Notes under the pieces: generated by a model | What the model was told of the DNA's origin: nothing | Databases searched by the model: none | The model's input: the letters and a program-made list of their open reading frames with translations, nothing else | Position numbers and translations under genes: made by a program | Source: [Clostridium] viride DSM 6836 | GTDB lineage: Bacteria > Bacillota > Clostridia > Oscillospirales > Oscillospiraceae | Reading direction: 5' to 3' | Length of the DNA: 64,000 nucleotides | Assembly: GCA_000620945.1 (NCBI GenBank) | Contig: JHZO01000006.1 | Coordinates: forward strand, 186,001 to 250,000 | Shown here: positions 24,630 to 32,468 of the stretch, piece after piece | Layout of the letters: every line of letters starts with the position of its first letter | How positions within the stretch are numbered: the first letter of the stretch is position 1

Positions 24630-26186
24630 ATGTTCAAAAAACGCATACTTGCCCTTTTCCTGGCGGGTGCGCTCCTAGCTGCTGTACTCAGCGCTTGCGG
24701 AGACAAGAAGACACAAGGAACCCCCGGCAGCGACGAAACCGGCTCTTCCGGAGAGACAGTCAATGGCGGCGAACTCGTCGTTGGCATATCTCAGGACCTG
24801 GGAGACAGTCTTGACCCGTATCAGATGACAGCGGCAGGAACCAGAGAGGTCTTATTTAATGTCTATGAAGGCTTAGTCAAGCCGGATAAAGACGGCAATT
24901 TCATCCCCGCCGTGGCAGAGTCCTTCGTCAAATCGGACGACGGCTTGAGCTACACCTTTACCCTGCGTGCGAACGTCAAGTTCCACAACGGTGCAGTCGT
25001 GACGGCGAATGATGTTGTAAAGTCCTTTGAAACCTGCGCTGCGACCACGGTGGATACCGCATTGGCTGCGGCGCTTTCTACTGTTACGAAGGTTGAGGCT
25101 GTGGACGATCAAAACGTCCGCCTGACCCTTTCCGAGCCGAATGGAGACTTGCTAAGCTACGTTGCCTCGGTGTATATCACCCCCGCAGGCTATGCGAACA
25201 ATGCAACCGCCCCCGTTGGCACCGGTCCTTTTAAGTTTGTATCCCGTGCGGTTCAGGAAAATGTGATTCTGGAAAAGAACACCGAGTACTGGGGCGAGGG
25301 TGCCTATCTGGACAAGCTTACCTACAAGATTTATGAGGACACCACGGCTCTCATGAATGCTCTGGGGGCAGGCTCTGTGGATATGGCAGCACACCTCACC
25401 ATTGACCAGGTCAACACCTTGAACACCGCGGATTACAAAACCGTCGAGGGCACCATGAATTTGGTTCAGGCCCTGTACCTGAACCATAAGGTTGCGCCCT
25501 TTGATAATGAAAAGGTACGTCAGGCTCTCTGCTATGCCATCAACGTGGACGAGATTCTGGCTTTGACCGCGGAAGGTCACGGCACCAAGGTGGGCACCTC
25601 CATCTATCCCGCCTTCGGCAAGTACTTTGATCCCTCCTTGGTTGGCTCCTATCCCTATGATGTGGAGAAGGCCAAGAAGCTGCTGACCGAGGCAGGCTAC
25701 CCCAATGGCTTTGAGATGACCATCACCGTGCCGAACAACTATACCCCCCACGTCAATACGGCAGAGGTTATCGTTGAGCAGCTGGCAAAGGTGGGAATCA
25801 AGGCAACGCTTAATCAGGTCGAATGGGGCACTTGGCTTTCCGAGACCTATCAAGGACGCAAGTTCCAGTCCACCGTCATTGGTTTTGATGCCGTTTCCTT
25901 AACGGCAGGAGCCTTGCTCAACCGCTGGGTCAGCACCGATGACAAGAACATGATCAACTACAACGATGCCAAGTATGACGAGCTGATGAAGCAGGCAGCC
26001 AATGCCATTGACGACCAGAAGCGCATTGACCTCTATAAGCAGGCCGCCAAGCGTCTGACGGAGACGGCTGCCAACGTCTATATCCAAGACTTGGCCGACT
26101 TTGTGGTCATGAAGAAGAATCTGGATGGCTACGTGTTCTATCCCTTGTACGTCATGGATATGGCGAAAGTACACTATGTGAAGTAA
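24630..26186 (+). CDS. Oligopeptide-type ABC transporter substrate-binding lipoprotein
   Basis: A 518-residue family 5 solute-binding protein. The signal peptide ends in LSAC (Cys23), so it is lipid-anchored outside the cell. The body has GGELVVGISQDLGDSLDPYQ, the lobe I segment GLVKPDKDGNFIPAVAESF, and a C-terminal block NRWVSTDDKNMINYNDAKYD, all typical of peptide/nickel binders. It delivers substrate to the permeases encoded just downstream. Substrate cannot be read from sequence: peptides are most likely, with nickel as the alternative. GGAG lies upstream of ATG 24630. Confidence 0.93.
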   Translation: MFKKRILALFLAGALLAAVLSACGDKKTQGTPGSDETGSSGETVNGGELVVGISQDLGDSLDPYQMTAAGTREVLFNVYEGLVKPDKDGNFIPAVAESFVKSDDGLSYTFTLRANVKFHNGAVVTANDVVKSFETCAATTVDTALAAALSTVTKVEAVDDQNVRLTLSEPNGDLLSYVASVYITPAGYANNATAPVGTGPFKFVSRAVQENVILEKNTEYWGEGAYLDKLTYKIYEDTTALMNALGAGSVDMAAHLTIDQVNTLNTADYKTVEGTMNLVQALYLNHKVAPFDNEKVRQALCYAINVDEILALTAEGHGTKVGTSIYPAFGKYFDPSLVGSYPYDVEKAKKLLTEAGYPNGFEMTITVPNNYTPHVNTAEVIVEQLAKVGIKATLNQVEWGTWLSETYQGRKFQSTVIGFDAVSLTAGALLNRWVSTDDKNMINYNDAKYDELMKQAANAIDDQKRIDLYKQAAKRLTETAANVYIQDLADFVVMKKNLDGYVFYPLYVMDMAKVHYVK

Positions 26187-26237
26187 TTTGGGGCCCAGCG
26201 CCACGCGCGGGTCACCAGAGCGAAAGGAGGCGAGGAG

Positions 26238-27179
26238 ATGAAATATATTGCGAAGAAACTCTTTACTCTCATTATTACATTGTTCATCGTTTCTCTCCTC
26301 GCCTTCCTTGCCTTTCAAATCATTCCGGGCAATGCGGCGGTGTTGCGCCTAGGGACCAACGGAACGCCCCAGCAGGTAGAGCAGCTAAAAGAGGAAATGG
26401 GACTCAACCGCCCCATCGCCATCCAGTATGGAGATTGGCTGGGTAGCTTTCTGAGCGGAGATATGGGCGTTTCCTATACCTATAACATGCCGGTGGAGGA
26501 TATGATTGCGCAAAAACTGCCCTCCACCGTGGCACTGGTGCTCCTGGGCTGCCTTTTGATGGTGGTTCTGTCGATTCCCATTGGCATTTTCACCGCTCGC
26601 CACGCAGGCGGCGTGGTGGATCGCGTTATGACCGTTCTCAATCAAGTGTTGATGTCCATCCCTCCCGTGTTTGTGGGCATACTGTTTTCCTTTGTCTTTG
26701 GCATTACCCTCCGGGTGTTCATCCCCGGAGACTTTGTTTCCTGGGACGAGAATATTACGCAGTTTTTGGTGTTCATGTTCTTTCCGGCCCTTTCCATCGC
26801 CCTTTCCCGGGTGGCCATGACCGTCAAGCTCTTGCGCTCCTCGCTCTTGGATGAAATGGATAAGAACTACATTCGCACGGCCTTTAGCCGTGGTCACAGC
26901 AGGGATACGGCCCTGCGACAGCATGCCCTTCGCAATTCGCTGGTTCCCGTGGTCGTCTTTATGGCGGTATCGGCAGCGGAGATGGTGGCGGCCGGCATTA
27001 TCATCGAACAGGTCTTTGCCATTCCTGGCATTGGTCGTTTGCTGATTGCCTCCATTGGTACGTATGACTTCCCGGTCGTGCAAGCCATTGTTTTGATTTT
27101 GGCAACTTGGGTGGTTGTGGTGAACTTTCTCGCCGACATCCTCTCTCAATATATAGACCCCCGCGTGCGTCTTGGCTAA
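26238..27179 (+). CDS. Peptide ABC transporter permease (OppB/DppB type)
   Basis: A 313-residue inner-membrane permease with six predicted helices and the large external loop after helix 1 that marks the OppB side. It begins MKYIAKKLFTLIITLFIVSL and has the EAA-loop segment NYIRTAFSRGHSRDTALRQH that contacts the ATPases. AAAGGAGG precedes the ATG. It lies second in the operon, 51 bases after the binding protein. Confidence 0.94.
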   Translation: MKYIAKKLFTLIITLFIVSLLAFLAFQIIPGNAAVLRLGTNGTPQQVEQLKEEMGLNRPIAIQYGDWLGSFLSGDMGVSYTYNMPVEDMIAQKLPSTVALVLLGCLLMVVLSIPIGIFTARHAGGVVDRVMTVLNQVLMSIPPVFVGILFSFVFGITLRVFIPGDFVSWDENITQFLVFMFFPALSIALSRVAMTVKLLRSSLLDEMDKNYIRTAFSRGHSRDTALRQHALRNSLVPVVVFMAVSAAEMVAAGIIIEQVFAIPGIGRLLIASIGTYDFPVVQAIVLILATWVVVVNFLADILSQYIDPRVRLG

Positions 27180-27223
27180 GAGCGTGTCAAGACCCAGGGA
27201 CCCTTAACAAGTGGGGTAGAGGA

Positions 27224-28051
27224 ATGAATCGACAAATAATAAAGAGTCCCTTGCATCATAAGAAGAACTACTTTTTGTCGCTGGGTAAGGGAATTACCGG
27301 TGCGATGGTAGTGTTCATCCTGCTGGGGATGGTCTGGCAACCGTACAGTCCCACCGCCATGGATGCCATGGCCAAGTCCCAGGCGCCCTCGCTTCTTCAC
27401 CTGTGCGGAACCGATAATATGGGACGCGATATCCTGTCCCGTATCATGGAAGGCGCGGGCACAACCTTTTTCATTGCAGCCTGCGTGGTGCTCATCGGCT
27501 TTACCATTGGCACCCTCATTGGCTGTCTGACGGGGTACTTTGGAGGCCTGGCCGATGTGATTTTAATGCGTGTGTGTGATTCTATCACGGCATTTCCCAG
27601 CATTTTGCTTGCCCTGGTTCTGGTCATGCTTTGTGGACGGGGAAAGTATCAGATCATCCTGATTCTAGGAATCCTGTTTATTCCAAGTTTTGCCCGCGTG
27701 GTGCGCGGGGAAGTGGCCAGACAGCGAAGCCAGAACTACACGGCGGCGGCACGCCTCATGGGGGCTGGGCATTTTCGCATCATCTTTAAGCACATCCTGC
27801 CAAACCTGCTTCCCGTCCTGCTGCCTACGCTGTCCATTGGGTTTAACAACGCGGTGCTTGCTGAGGCCAGCATGAGCTATGTGGGAGTGGGTGTGCAAAA
27901 GCCAGAGCTTTCGCTGGGGGGCATGCTCTCCGAAGCCCAGACCTATCTTGGCAATGCCCCTTGGTACGCGCTCTTTACCGGTCTAACCATCGTCCTTCTG
28001 ATTCTTGGATTTTCCATGCTGGGCGAAGGCCTAAGTCGAGAAGAATCCTAG
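27224..28051 (+). CDS. Peptide ABC transporter permease (OppC/DppC type)
   Basis: A 275-residue permease with an N-terminal helix, then GTDNMGRDILSRIMEGAGT (the family signature for OppC) and the EAA loop NYTAAARLMGAGHFRIIFKH. It pairs with the preceding OppB-type permease. The ATG at 27224 is preceded by GGGGTAGAGG; the longer frame overlaps the previous gene and is not homologous. Confidence 0.93.
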   Translation: MNRQIIKSPLHHKKNYFLSLGKGITGAMVVFILLGMVWQPYSPTAMDAMAKSQAPSLLHLCGTDNMGRDILSRIMEGAGTTFFIAACVVLIGFTIGTLIGCLTGYFGGLADVILMRVCDSITAFPSILLALVLVMLCGRGKYQIILILGILFIPSFARVVRGEVARQRSQNYTAAARLMGAGHFRIIFKHILPNLLPVLLPTLSIGFNNAVLAEASMSYVGVGVQKPELSLGGMLSEAQTYLGNAPWYALFTGLTIVLLILGFSMLGEGLSREES

Positions 28052-28065
28052 GAAGGGGAACTTTG

Positions 28066-28854
28066 ATGCTAGACGTAAAGAATCTTCATATTCGCTTTCA
28101 TAAGGCGCGCGGCGGACGCGAAGCAGTGCAGGGTATTGATCTGCACATGAACACTGGTGAGATATTAGGCTTGGTGGGAGAAAGCGGCAGCGGAAAAACC
28201 GTGACGGCCATGGCCATTTCCGGCCTGATGAGCCGAAAGCAAGCCATCTGCACCGGCGAGATTTGGCTGGACGGGGTAGAGCTTCTTTCCTGTGACCGAG
28301 AACAACTGCGCAGATTGCAGGGAAAAGACATTGGGGTCGTCTTTCAGGAGCCCATGTCTTCCATGAATCCAGTGATGCGCATTGGTGCTCAGATTGAGGA
28401 AAGTCTGCGGCTTCATACCAACATGACGGCCCAAGAGCGCCGCGATCGTGCCTTGTATGTCATGGCGGCGGTGGAGCTACCGGAGCCGGAAAAGATCTAT
28501 AATCAGTATCCTCACGAGCTGTCGGGTGGTATGTTGCAGAGGGCCATGATTGCCGCGGCGCTCACCACAAGGCCGAAGCTGCTCCTTTGCGACGAACCGA
28601 CCACCGCGCTGGATGTGACCATTCAGGCGCAGATTTTAGAACTCCTGAAACGAGTCAATCGTGAGTTTGGCATTGGAATCTTGTTTATCTCCCACGACCT
28701 TAACGTGGTGCGAAAGCTATGCACGCGAGTTGCCGTGATGTACCGCGGCAAGTTAGTGGAGGAAGGGCCGGTGGATGAGGTCTTCTTCCATCCGAAAGAG
28801 GAATATACCAAACGCCTGATTGCCGCCATTCCGACCCGAAAGAAACGAGGCTGA
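28066..28854 (+). CDS. Peptide ABC transporter ATPase (OppD/DppD type)
   Basis: The 262-residue ATPase has Walker A GESGSGKT, signature LSGGMLQRAMIA, Walker B LLLCDEPTTALDVT and the switch His in ISHD. The C-terminal oligopeptide extension is short, without the long Cys-rich form seen in some OppD. AAGGGG lies before ATG 28066. It works as a heterodimer with the next gene product. Confidence 0.94.
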   Translation: MLDVKNLHIRFHKARGGREAVQGIDLHMNTGEILGLVGESGSGKTVTAMAISGLMSRKQAICTGEIWLDGVELLSCDREQLRRLQGKDIGVVFQEPMSSMNPVMRIGAQIEESLRLHTNMTAQERRDRALYVMAAVELPEPEKIYNQYPHELSGGMLQRAMIAAALTTRPKLLLCDEPTTALDVTIQAQILELLKRVNREFGIGILFISHDLNVVRKLCTRVAVMYRGKLVEEGPVDEVFFHPKEEYTKRLIAAIPTRKKRG

Positions 28855-28857
28855 GCC

Positions 28858-29595
28858 ATGACGAAAGCTCCGATTTTAGAAGTGCGAGGGCTGGACAGCT
28901 ACTACCGGCAAGGCACAGACACCCTTTGGCGAAAGAAACGCACCCAAGTGCTAAAGAAGGTAAGCTTTACTCTGGGGCAGGGTGAGGTGCTCGGCATTGT
29001 GGGGGAAAGCGGCAGTGGAAAAAGTACTCTGGCGAAGGTGATCCTTGGCATTTCGCGGGATTATGAGGGAGAAATCGTTCACCACAGCATGCGCCCCCAA
29101 ATGGTGTTTCAGGACCCCTACGCCTCCCTAAACCCTGCCTTTACGGTGGGACGCATTGTGGAGGAACCGCTGATTATTTATGGTAAGTACGATGTTCATG
29201 AACGGAAGCGCCGGGTCATTGATATGTTGGAGGATGTGGGGCTGGGGGAAGAGTTCTTGGTCTGCCGTCCCCACGAACTCTCGGGAGGACAGAGGCAGCG
29301 TGTCTCCATTGCCACGGCCATGATCGTCCGCCCCAAGTTGGTCATTTTGGACGAAGCGGTGTCCGCTCTGGACGTGACCATCCAGGATCAAATCTTAGAC
29401 CTTTTGGTTCGCTTAAAGAAAGAAAATAATTTAAGCTACCTGTTCATTTCCCATGATTTAAATGTCGTCTATCAGTGCTGTGACCGCGTGATGGTGATGA
29501 AGAGTGGTGAGGTGGTCGAGGAAAACACGGTGGATGGAATCTTCGATGCACCACAGCATCCCTATACTAAAAAGTTATTGCTTGCGGCAGAATAA
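28858..29595 (+). CDS. Peptide ABC transporter ATPase (OppF/DppF type)
   Basis: The 245-residue ATPase has Walker [11 protein letters not shown]-loop [12 protein letters not shown] (a hallmark of OppF), signature [12 protein letters not shown] and Walker [15 protein letters not shown]. It starts 3 bases after the OppD-type gene and ends the operon just before a strong terminator. At 245 residues it is short because the usual C-terminal extension of about 70 residues is missing, as in several clostridial members. Confidence 0.94.
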   Translation: MTKAPILEVRGLDSYYRQGTDTLWRKKRTQVLKKVSFTLGQGEVLGIVGESGSGKSTLAKVILGISRDYEGEIVHHSMRPQMVFQDPYASLNPAFTVGRIVEEPLIIYGKYDVHERKRRVIDMLEDVGLGEEFLVCRPHELSGGQRQRVSIATAMIVRPKLVILDEAVSALDVTIQDQILDLLVRLKKENNLSYLFISHDLNVVYQCCDRVMVMKSGEVVEENTVDGIFDAPQHPYTKKLLLAAE

Positions 29596-29596
29596 A

Positions 29597-29645
29597 AACT
29601 CCGCATCGCTTCGATGGTTCGAAGCGGTGCGGAGTTCTTTTTGTA
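29597..29645 (+). terminator. Terminator of the oligopeptide ABC operon
   Basis: An 18-bp stem (arms 29597-29614 and 29619-29636, one G-U pair) with a 4-nt loop and a CTTTTTG tail directly after the last ATPase gene. Confidence 0.9.
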
Positions 29646-29652
29646 TAAAATG

Positions 29653-30489
29653 TCATTTTTGGGAACAGAATGATTCTGTTTGGATGCGAATGCTGATGCG
29701 CATCATATATTCCTTGGGATTGCGGGTAGACATGTAGTGAAGCAAATCTTCCTCAAAGAGATCCCCCACAATGAGATACCCGCGATCCTGTACCCAGCGA
29801 ACCAAGGATTCATAGGCCGTTTCCAGGGTTTCATAGCCGCCTTGATGATACAAGGTGGCATAGGTACCGGATGGCTTGACCAGAATGTCTTGTGTATGGG
29901 CTTGAGGTGTCACGGGACAATAGTAATAATCTTCGATGAAATTGCCCTTTTCAATGCTTTCCTGGGTGACGATATCCCCCAATCGCAGCGAAAGGCTGCC
30001 GTGTTCTCTCGCCCAGGTGATTAAGGTGCGGCTGCTCAGCAAGAATTGACGTTCGTCATAATGTGCATAGTCCGGGGCACGCACCGCAACATAGTAGGAT
30101 TCCGGGCAGTTTTCCAAATGAATGGTACCCGGCGTTACGTTGATGGCAAGCTGGGTGGCTCGAATGGTTTCTTGCAGGAGCTGATTGACCATGTCGAGAC
30201 GGCGCTGCTCTTCCGCTAAAATTTCCTTTTGCTGCTCTAAGAGAGCCAAGAAATTTTCTGGATTTCGCTGATCCAGATACGATTTCACTTCGGACAGTGG
30301 CATGCCCAATCGTTTGAGGGCAGTAATCAGGTCGAAGTTATTCAGTTGTTTTACGGAATAGAAACGATAGCCGTTTTCTTCCGTTTTTTCCGGTTTTAAG
30401 ATGCCAATTTGGTCATAATGAAACAAAGTGTCTTTTTTTACCCCGCAGAGCGCAGCAAATTCACCTGTTTTGAAAAAAGGTCCCGACAA
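29653..30489 (-). CDS. MerR family regulator with GyrI-like effector domain
   Basis: The 278-residue regulator has an N-terminal MerR winged helix (KTGEFAALCGVKKDTLFHYD, then GYRFYS), a coiled-coil dimer helix (about 80-115) and a C-terminal GyrI-like/BmrR-type ligand-binding domain (about 125-275). I place the start at TTG 30489, as GGAGGG lies 8 bases upstream and homology begins at once; the frame to 30585 crosses the divergent promoter. By context it should sense a drug-like compound and activate the neighbouring MATE exporter. Confidence 0.88.
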   Translation of the reverse strand: MSGPFFKTGEFAALCGVKKDTLFHYDQIGILKPEKTEENGYRFYSVKQLNNFDLITALKRLGMPLSEVKSYLDQRNPENFLALLEQQKEILAEEQRRLDMVNQLLQETIRATQLAINVTPGTIHLENCPESYYVAVRAPDYAHYDERQFLLSSRTLITWAREHGSLSLRLGDIVTQESIEKGNFIEDYYYCPVTPQAHTQDILVKPSGTYATLYHQGGYETLETAYESLVRWVQDRGYLIVGDLFEEDLLHYMSTRNPKEYMMRISIRIQTESFCSQK

Positions 30490-30503
30490 GTAAAATCCCT
30501 CCC

Positions 30504-30534
30504 TTGACTCTTGGGTAACCCTATGCCTTATACT
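30504..30534 (+). promoter_or_regulatory. MerR-type promoter/operator of the MATE gene
   Basis: TTGACT and TATACT are separated by 19 bases rather than 17, the hallmark of promoters that MerR regulators activate by DNA distortion. The spacer holds the dyad GGGT-A-ACCC (30513-30521), a plausible regulator site. It lies between the divergent regulator and exporter genes. Confidence 0.7.
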
Positions 30535-30631
30535 AACAGAGAAAAGAACGATTGGCAAGGGATTCCTACCGGGAAAACCTGCCATAAAGGAATTGAACTC
30601 AATTCCGCCAGACTATATTGAGGTGAAAAAC

Positions 30632-31978
30632 ATGTCTTCCTTACAAGGAGCTAGGTGTTCCTTAAAAACCTTTTCCCGCTATGTGCTGCCCTCCGTTGCA
30701 GCCATGCTTCTCTTTTCTCTGTATACCGTTGTCGATGCGATCTTTATTGCCAAGGGGGCGGGTGAAACCGCCATGACCTCGGTGAACATTGCACTGCCCT
30801 TTGTCAACACTCTATCGGGCATTTCCATCCTGCTGTCCATGGGTACGGCGACCCTAGTAGCCTTTGCCCGTGGTCGTGGCGATGAGGAGGAGGCCAGTGG
30901 GCTCTTCTCCCAGACGGTTCTGGTGATGGCGGTCATTTCCGCGCTGATTACCGTTTCCGTTGCTATTTTCGCCGAACCCTTGGCGCGGCAACTTGGAGCC
31001 GGCCCATCCACCATTGCGGGAACCACATCCTACCTACGGATCATCAGCCTATTTTCTATTTGTTTTATCGTCTCCTACTGCTTGGAGGTTATGGTAAAGG
31101 TGGACGACAAACCACATATGGCCATTGTGGGCGTGGGTGCCAGCTTTTTGGTCAACATTGTGCTGGACTATACCTTTGTCATTGTGTTTGGCTGGGGCGT
31201 GCCGGGTGCGGCCTGGGCAACCGGACTGGCACAGGTTGTCAGTCTGTCCATCTTCCTCTATTACTTCTTCAGCCGTCGCTCACATCTTAAGATTAAGCGC
31301 TTTCAGGCACGGCCCAAGGCATTCCTTCGGATTTTGCCGCTGGGCGTTGCCGACTGTTCCGTGGAGCTTATCATTGCGTTTTTGACCATGATGTATAACC
31401 AGATCCTGTTTCACCGCTTTGGCGAGGAAAGCATGACGGTCTATGCCGTCATTGCGTACTTGAATCTGTTCGTCTTTATGATCATGCAAGGTGTGGCGCA
31501 GGGCATGATGCACCTGGTCAGTCTGCACCTGGGAAAGGGCGAAACGAACAGTGCGGCCGGCTATTTCCGCATGTGTGTGGGAACCAGTTTGCTCTTTAGT
31601 GCCCTGTTTGTGCTGCTGTGTCAGGTGGCTCCCGAGACGATTGCTCTCCTCTTGCTGGATCCAAGCAGCCACCTGTTACCCGAGACGGTGGCGGCCCTTC
31701 GCCAGTTTTCCTTGTCCTTCCCCTTAGTGGGCATTAACATTGCGATTGCAGGCTATTTTACCGCTTGCGAAATGCCAATCCCCTCCATTTCCTTGTCCTT
31801 AGGACGTGGCTTTGTCTTCGCTCCCATTGCGCTGGTTCTCTGTGCCTTCTTGGGCGGCGGACGCTTGATTTGGATGGCAGCCTTCTTCGGCGAGGCAGCT
31901 TGCTTGGTGGTTTCGCTGGTGGTTCTTTGGTGGACCCGCCGTCGTCGCAGTCAGAAAGAACTCCTGGTAACCGAATAA
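30632..31978 (+). CDS. MATE family multidrug exporter (MerR-linked)
   Basis: A 448-residue membrane protein with twelve predicted helices in two bundles. LYTVVDAIFIAKGAGETAMTSV is the typical helix 1-2 region of MATE transporters, with repeats such as GWGVPGAAWATGLAQ. It likely exports cationic drugs using a Na+ or H+ gradient. ATG 30632 has GAGGTGA 7 bases upstream; the TTG at 30593 is poorly spaced. The divergent MerR gene and the 19-bp-spacer promoter point to drug-inducible expression. Confidence 0.9.
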   Translation: MSSLQGARCSLKTFSRYVLPSVAAMLLFSLYTVVDAIFIAKGAGETAMTSVNIALPFVNTLSGISILLSMGTATLVAFARGRGDEEEASGLFSQTVLVMAVISALITVSVAIFAEPLARQLGAGPSTIAGTTSYLRIISLFSICFIVSYCLEVMVKVDDKPHMAIVGVGASFLVNIVLDYTFVIVFGWGVPGAAWATGLAQVVSLSIFLYYFFSRRSHLKIKRFQARPKAFLRILPLGVADCSVELIIAFLTMMYNQILFHRFGEESMTVYAVIAYLNLFVFMIMQGVAQGMMHLVSLHLGKGETNSAAGYFRMCVGTSLLFSALFVLLCQVAPETIALLLLDPSSHLLPETVAALRQFSLSFPLVGINIAIAGYFTACEMPIPSISLSLGRGFVFAPIALVLCAFLGGGRLIWMAAFFGEAACLVVSLVVLWWTRRRRSQKELLVTE

Positions 31979-32021
31979 CTCGCGTTAGGCTAAGATAGAA
32001 GTCCAACTCTCTTCCTTATGG

Positions 32022-32065
32022 CGCAAGCTCGATCGGATGGTATTCGGTCGAGCTTGCGTTTTTTT
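32022..32065 (+). terminator. Terminator after the MATE gene
   Basis: A 14-bp stem (CGCAAGCTCGATCG against its complement, one G-U pair) with a 9-nt loop, followed by TTTTTTT. Confidence 0.85.
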
Positions 32066-32140
32066 CGGGAAAAGGCGTAGGGGACAAGTTTGGAGCATAA
32101 CAATAGAAACAAGAACTTGGACAAAGCTGCCAGATTCTTA

Positions 32141-32169
32141 TTGACAGAGGAAAGAAGTTATGCTATGCT
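32141..32169 (+). promoter_or_regulatory. Promoter of the feo operon
   Basis: TTGACA and TATGCT with a 17-base spacer, about 48 bases upstream of the feoA ATG. Confidence 0.65.
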
Positions 32170-32196
32170 AACAAAAAAAGTTAGCAATAACTAACT
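32167..32196 (+). promoter_or_regulatory. Putative iron-regulator operator of feo
   Basis: Two overlapping dyads share an arm: GCTAAC with GTTAGC (32167-32172, 32180-32185) and AGTTAG with CTAACT (32179-32184, 32191-32196). TTAG/CTAA half-sites recall DtxR/IdeR-family operators. They overlap the -10 box and the expected start of transcription, as a repressor site would. The regulator identity is inference. Confidence 0.45.
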
Positions 32197-32217
32197 CTAA
32201 GTGGGAGGAGCGCCGCG

Positions 32218-32439
32218 ATGAAAACATTGAAAGAGTTACCCGTGGGACAGAGCGCAAAGGTGCTAAAGGTGCATGGGGAAGGTGCGATTCGCCGCCGCAT
32301 TATGGATATGGGAATTACCAAGGGTGCTGAGGTCTATGTACAAAAGATGGCCCCCTTCGGCGATCCGATTGAGCTGATTGTACGGGGCTATTCTCTAACC
32401 CTGCGCCGTGCCGATGCCGATCGGATTGAGATTATATAA
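32218..32439 (+). CDS. feoA: FeoA, ferrous iron transport accessory protein
   Basis: A 73-residue SH3-like FeoA protein, with RRRIMDMGITKGAEVYVQK and GDPIELIVRGYSLTLRRADAD as the family signatures. It is a small cytosolic partner needed for FeoB-driven Fe2+ uptake. GGGAGGAG lies upstream of the ATG. It is followed by feoB after 29 bases, and both lie behind a promoter with a likely iron operator. Confidence 0.96.
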   Translation: MKTLKELPVGQSAKVLKVHGEGAIRRRIMDMGITKGAEVYVQKMAPFGDPIELIVRGYSLTLRRADADRIEII

Positions 32440-32468
32440 CGCCTTTGCCGAGAAATGAGGAGAGATCC

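Noticed and set aside
25152-27149. Long minus-strand frames opposite the oligopeptide transporter genes
   Set aside because: They mirror well-supported ABC transporter genes and lack start signals; the His/Gly/Gln-rich products are typical antisense artefacts.
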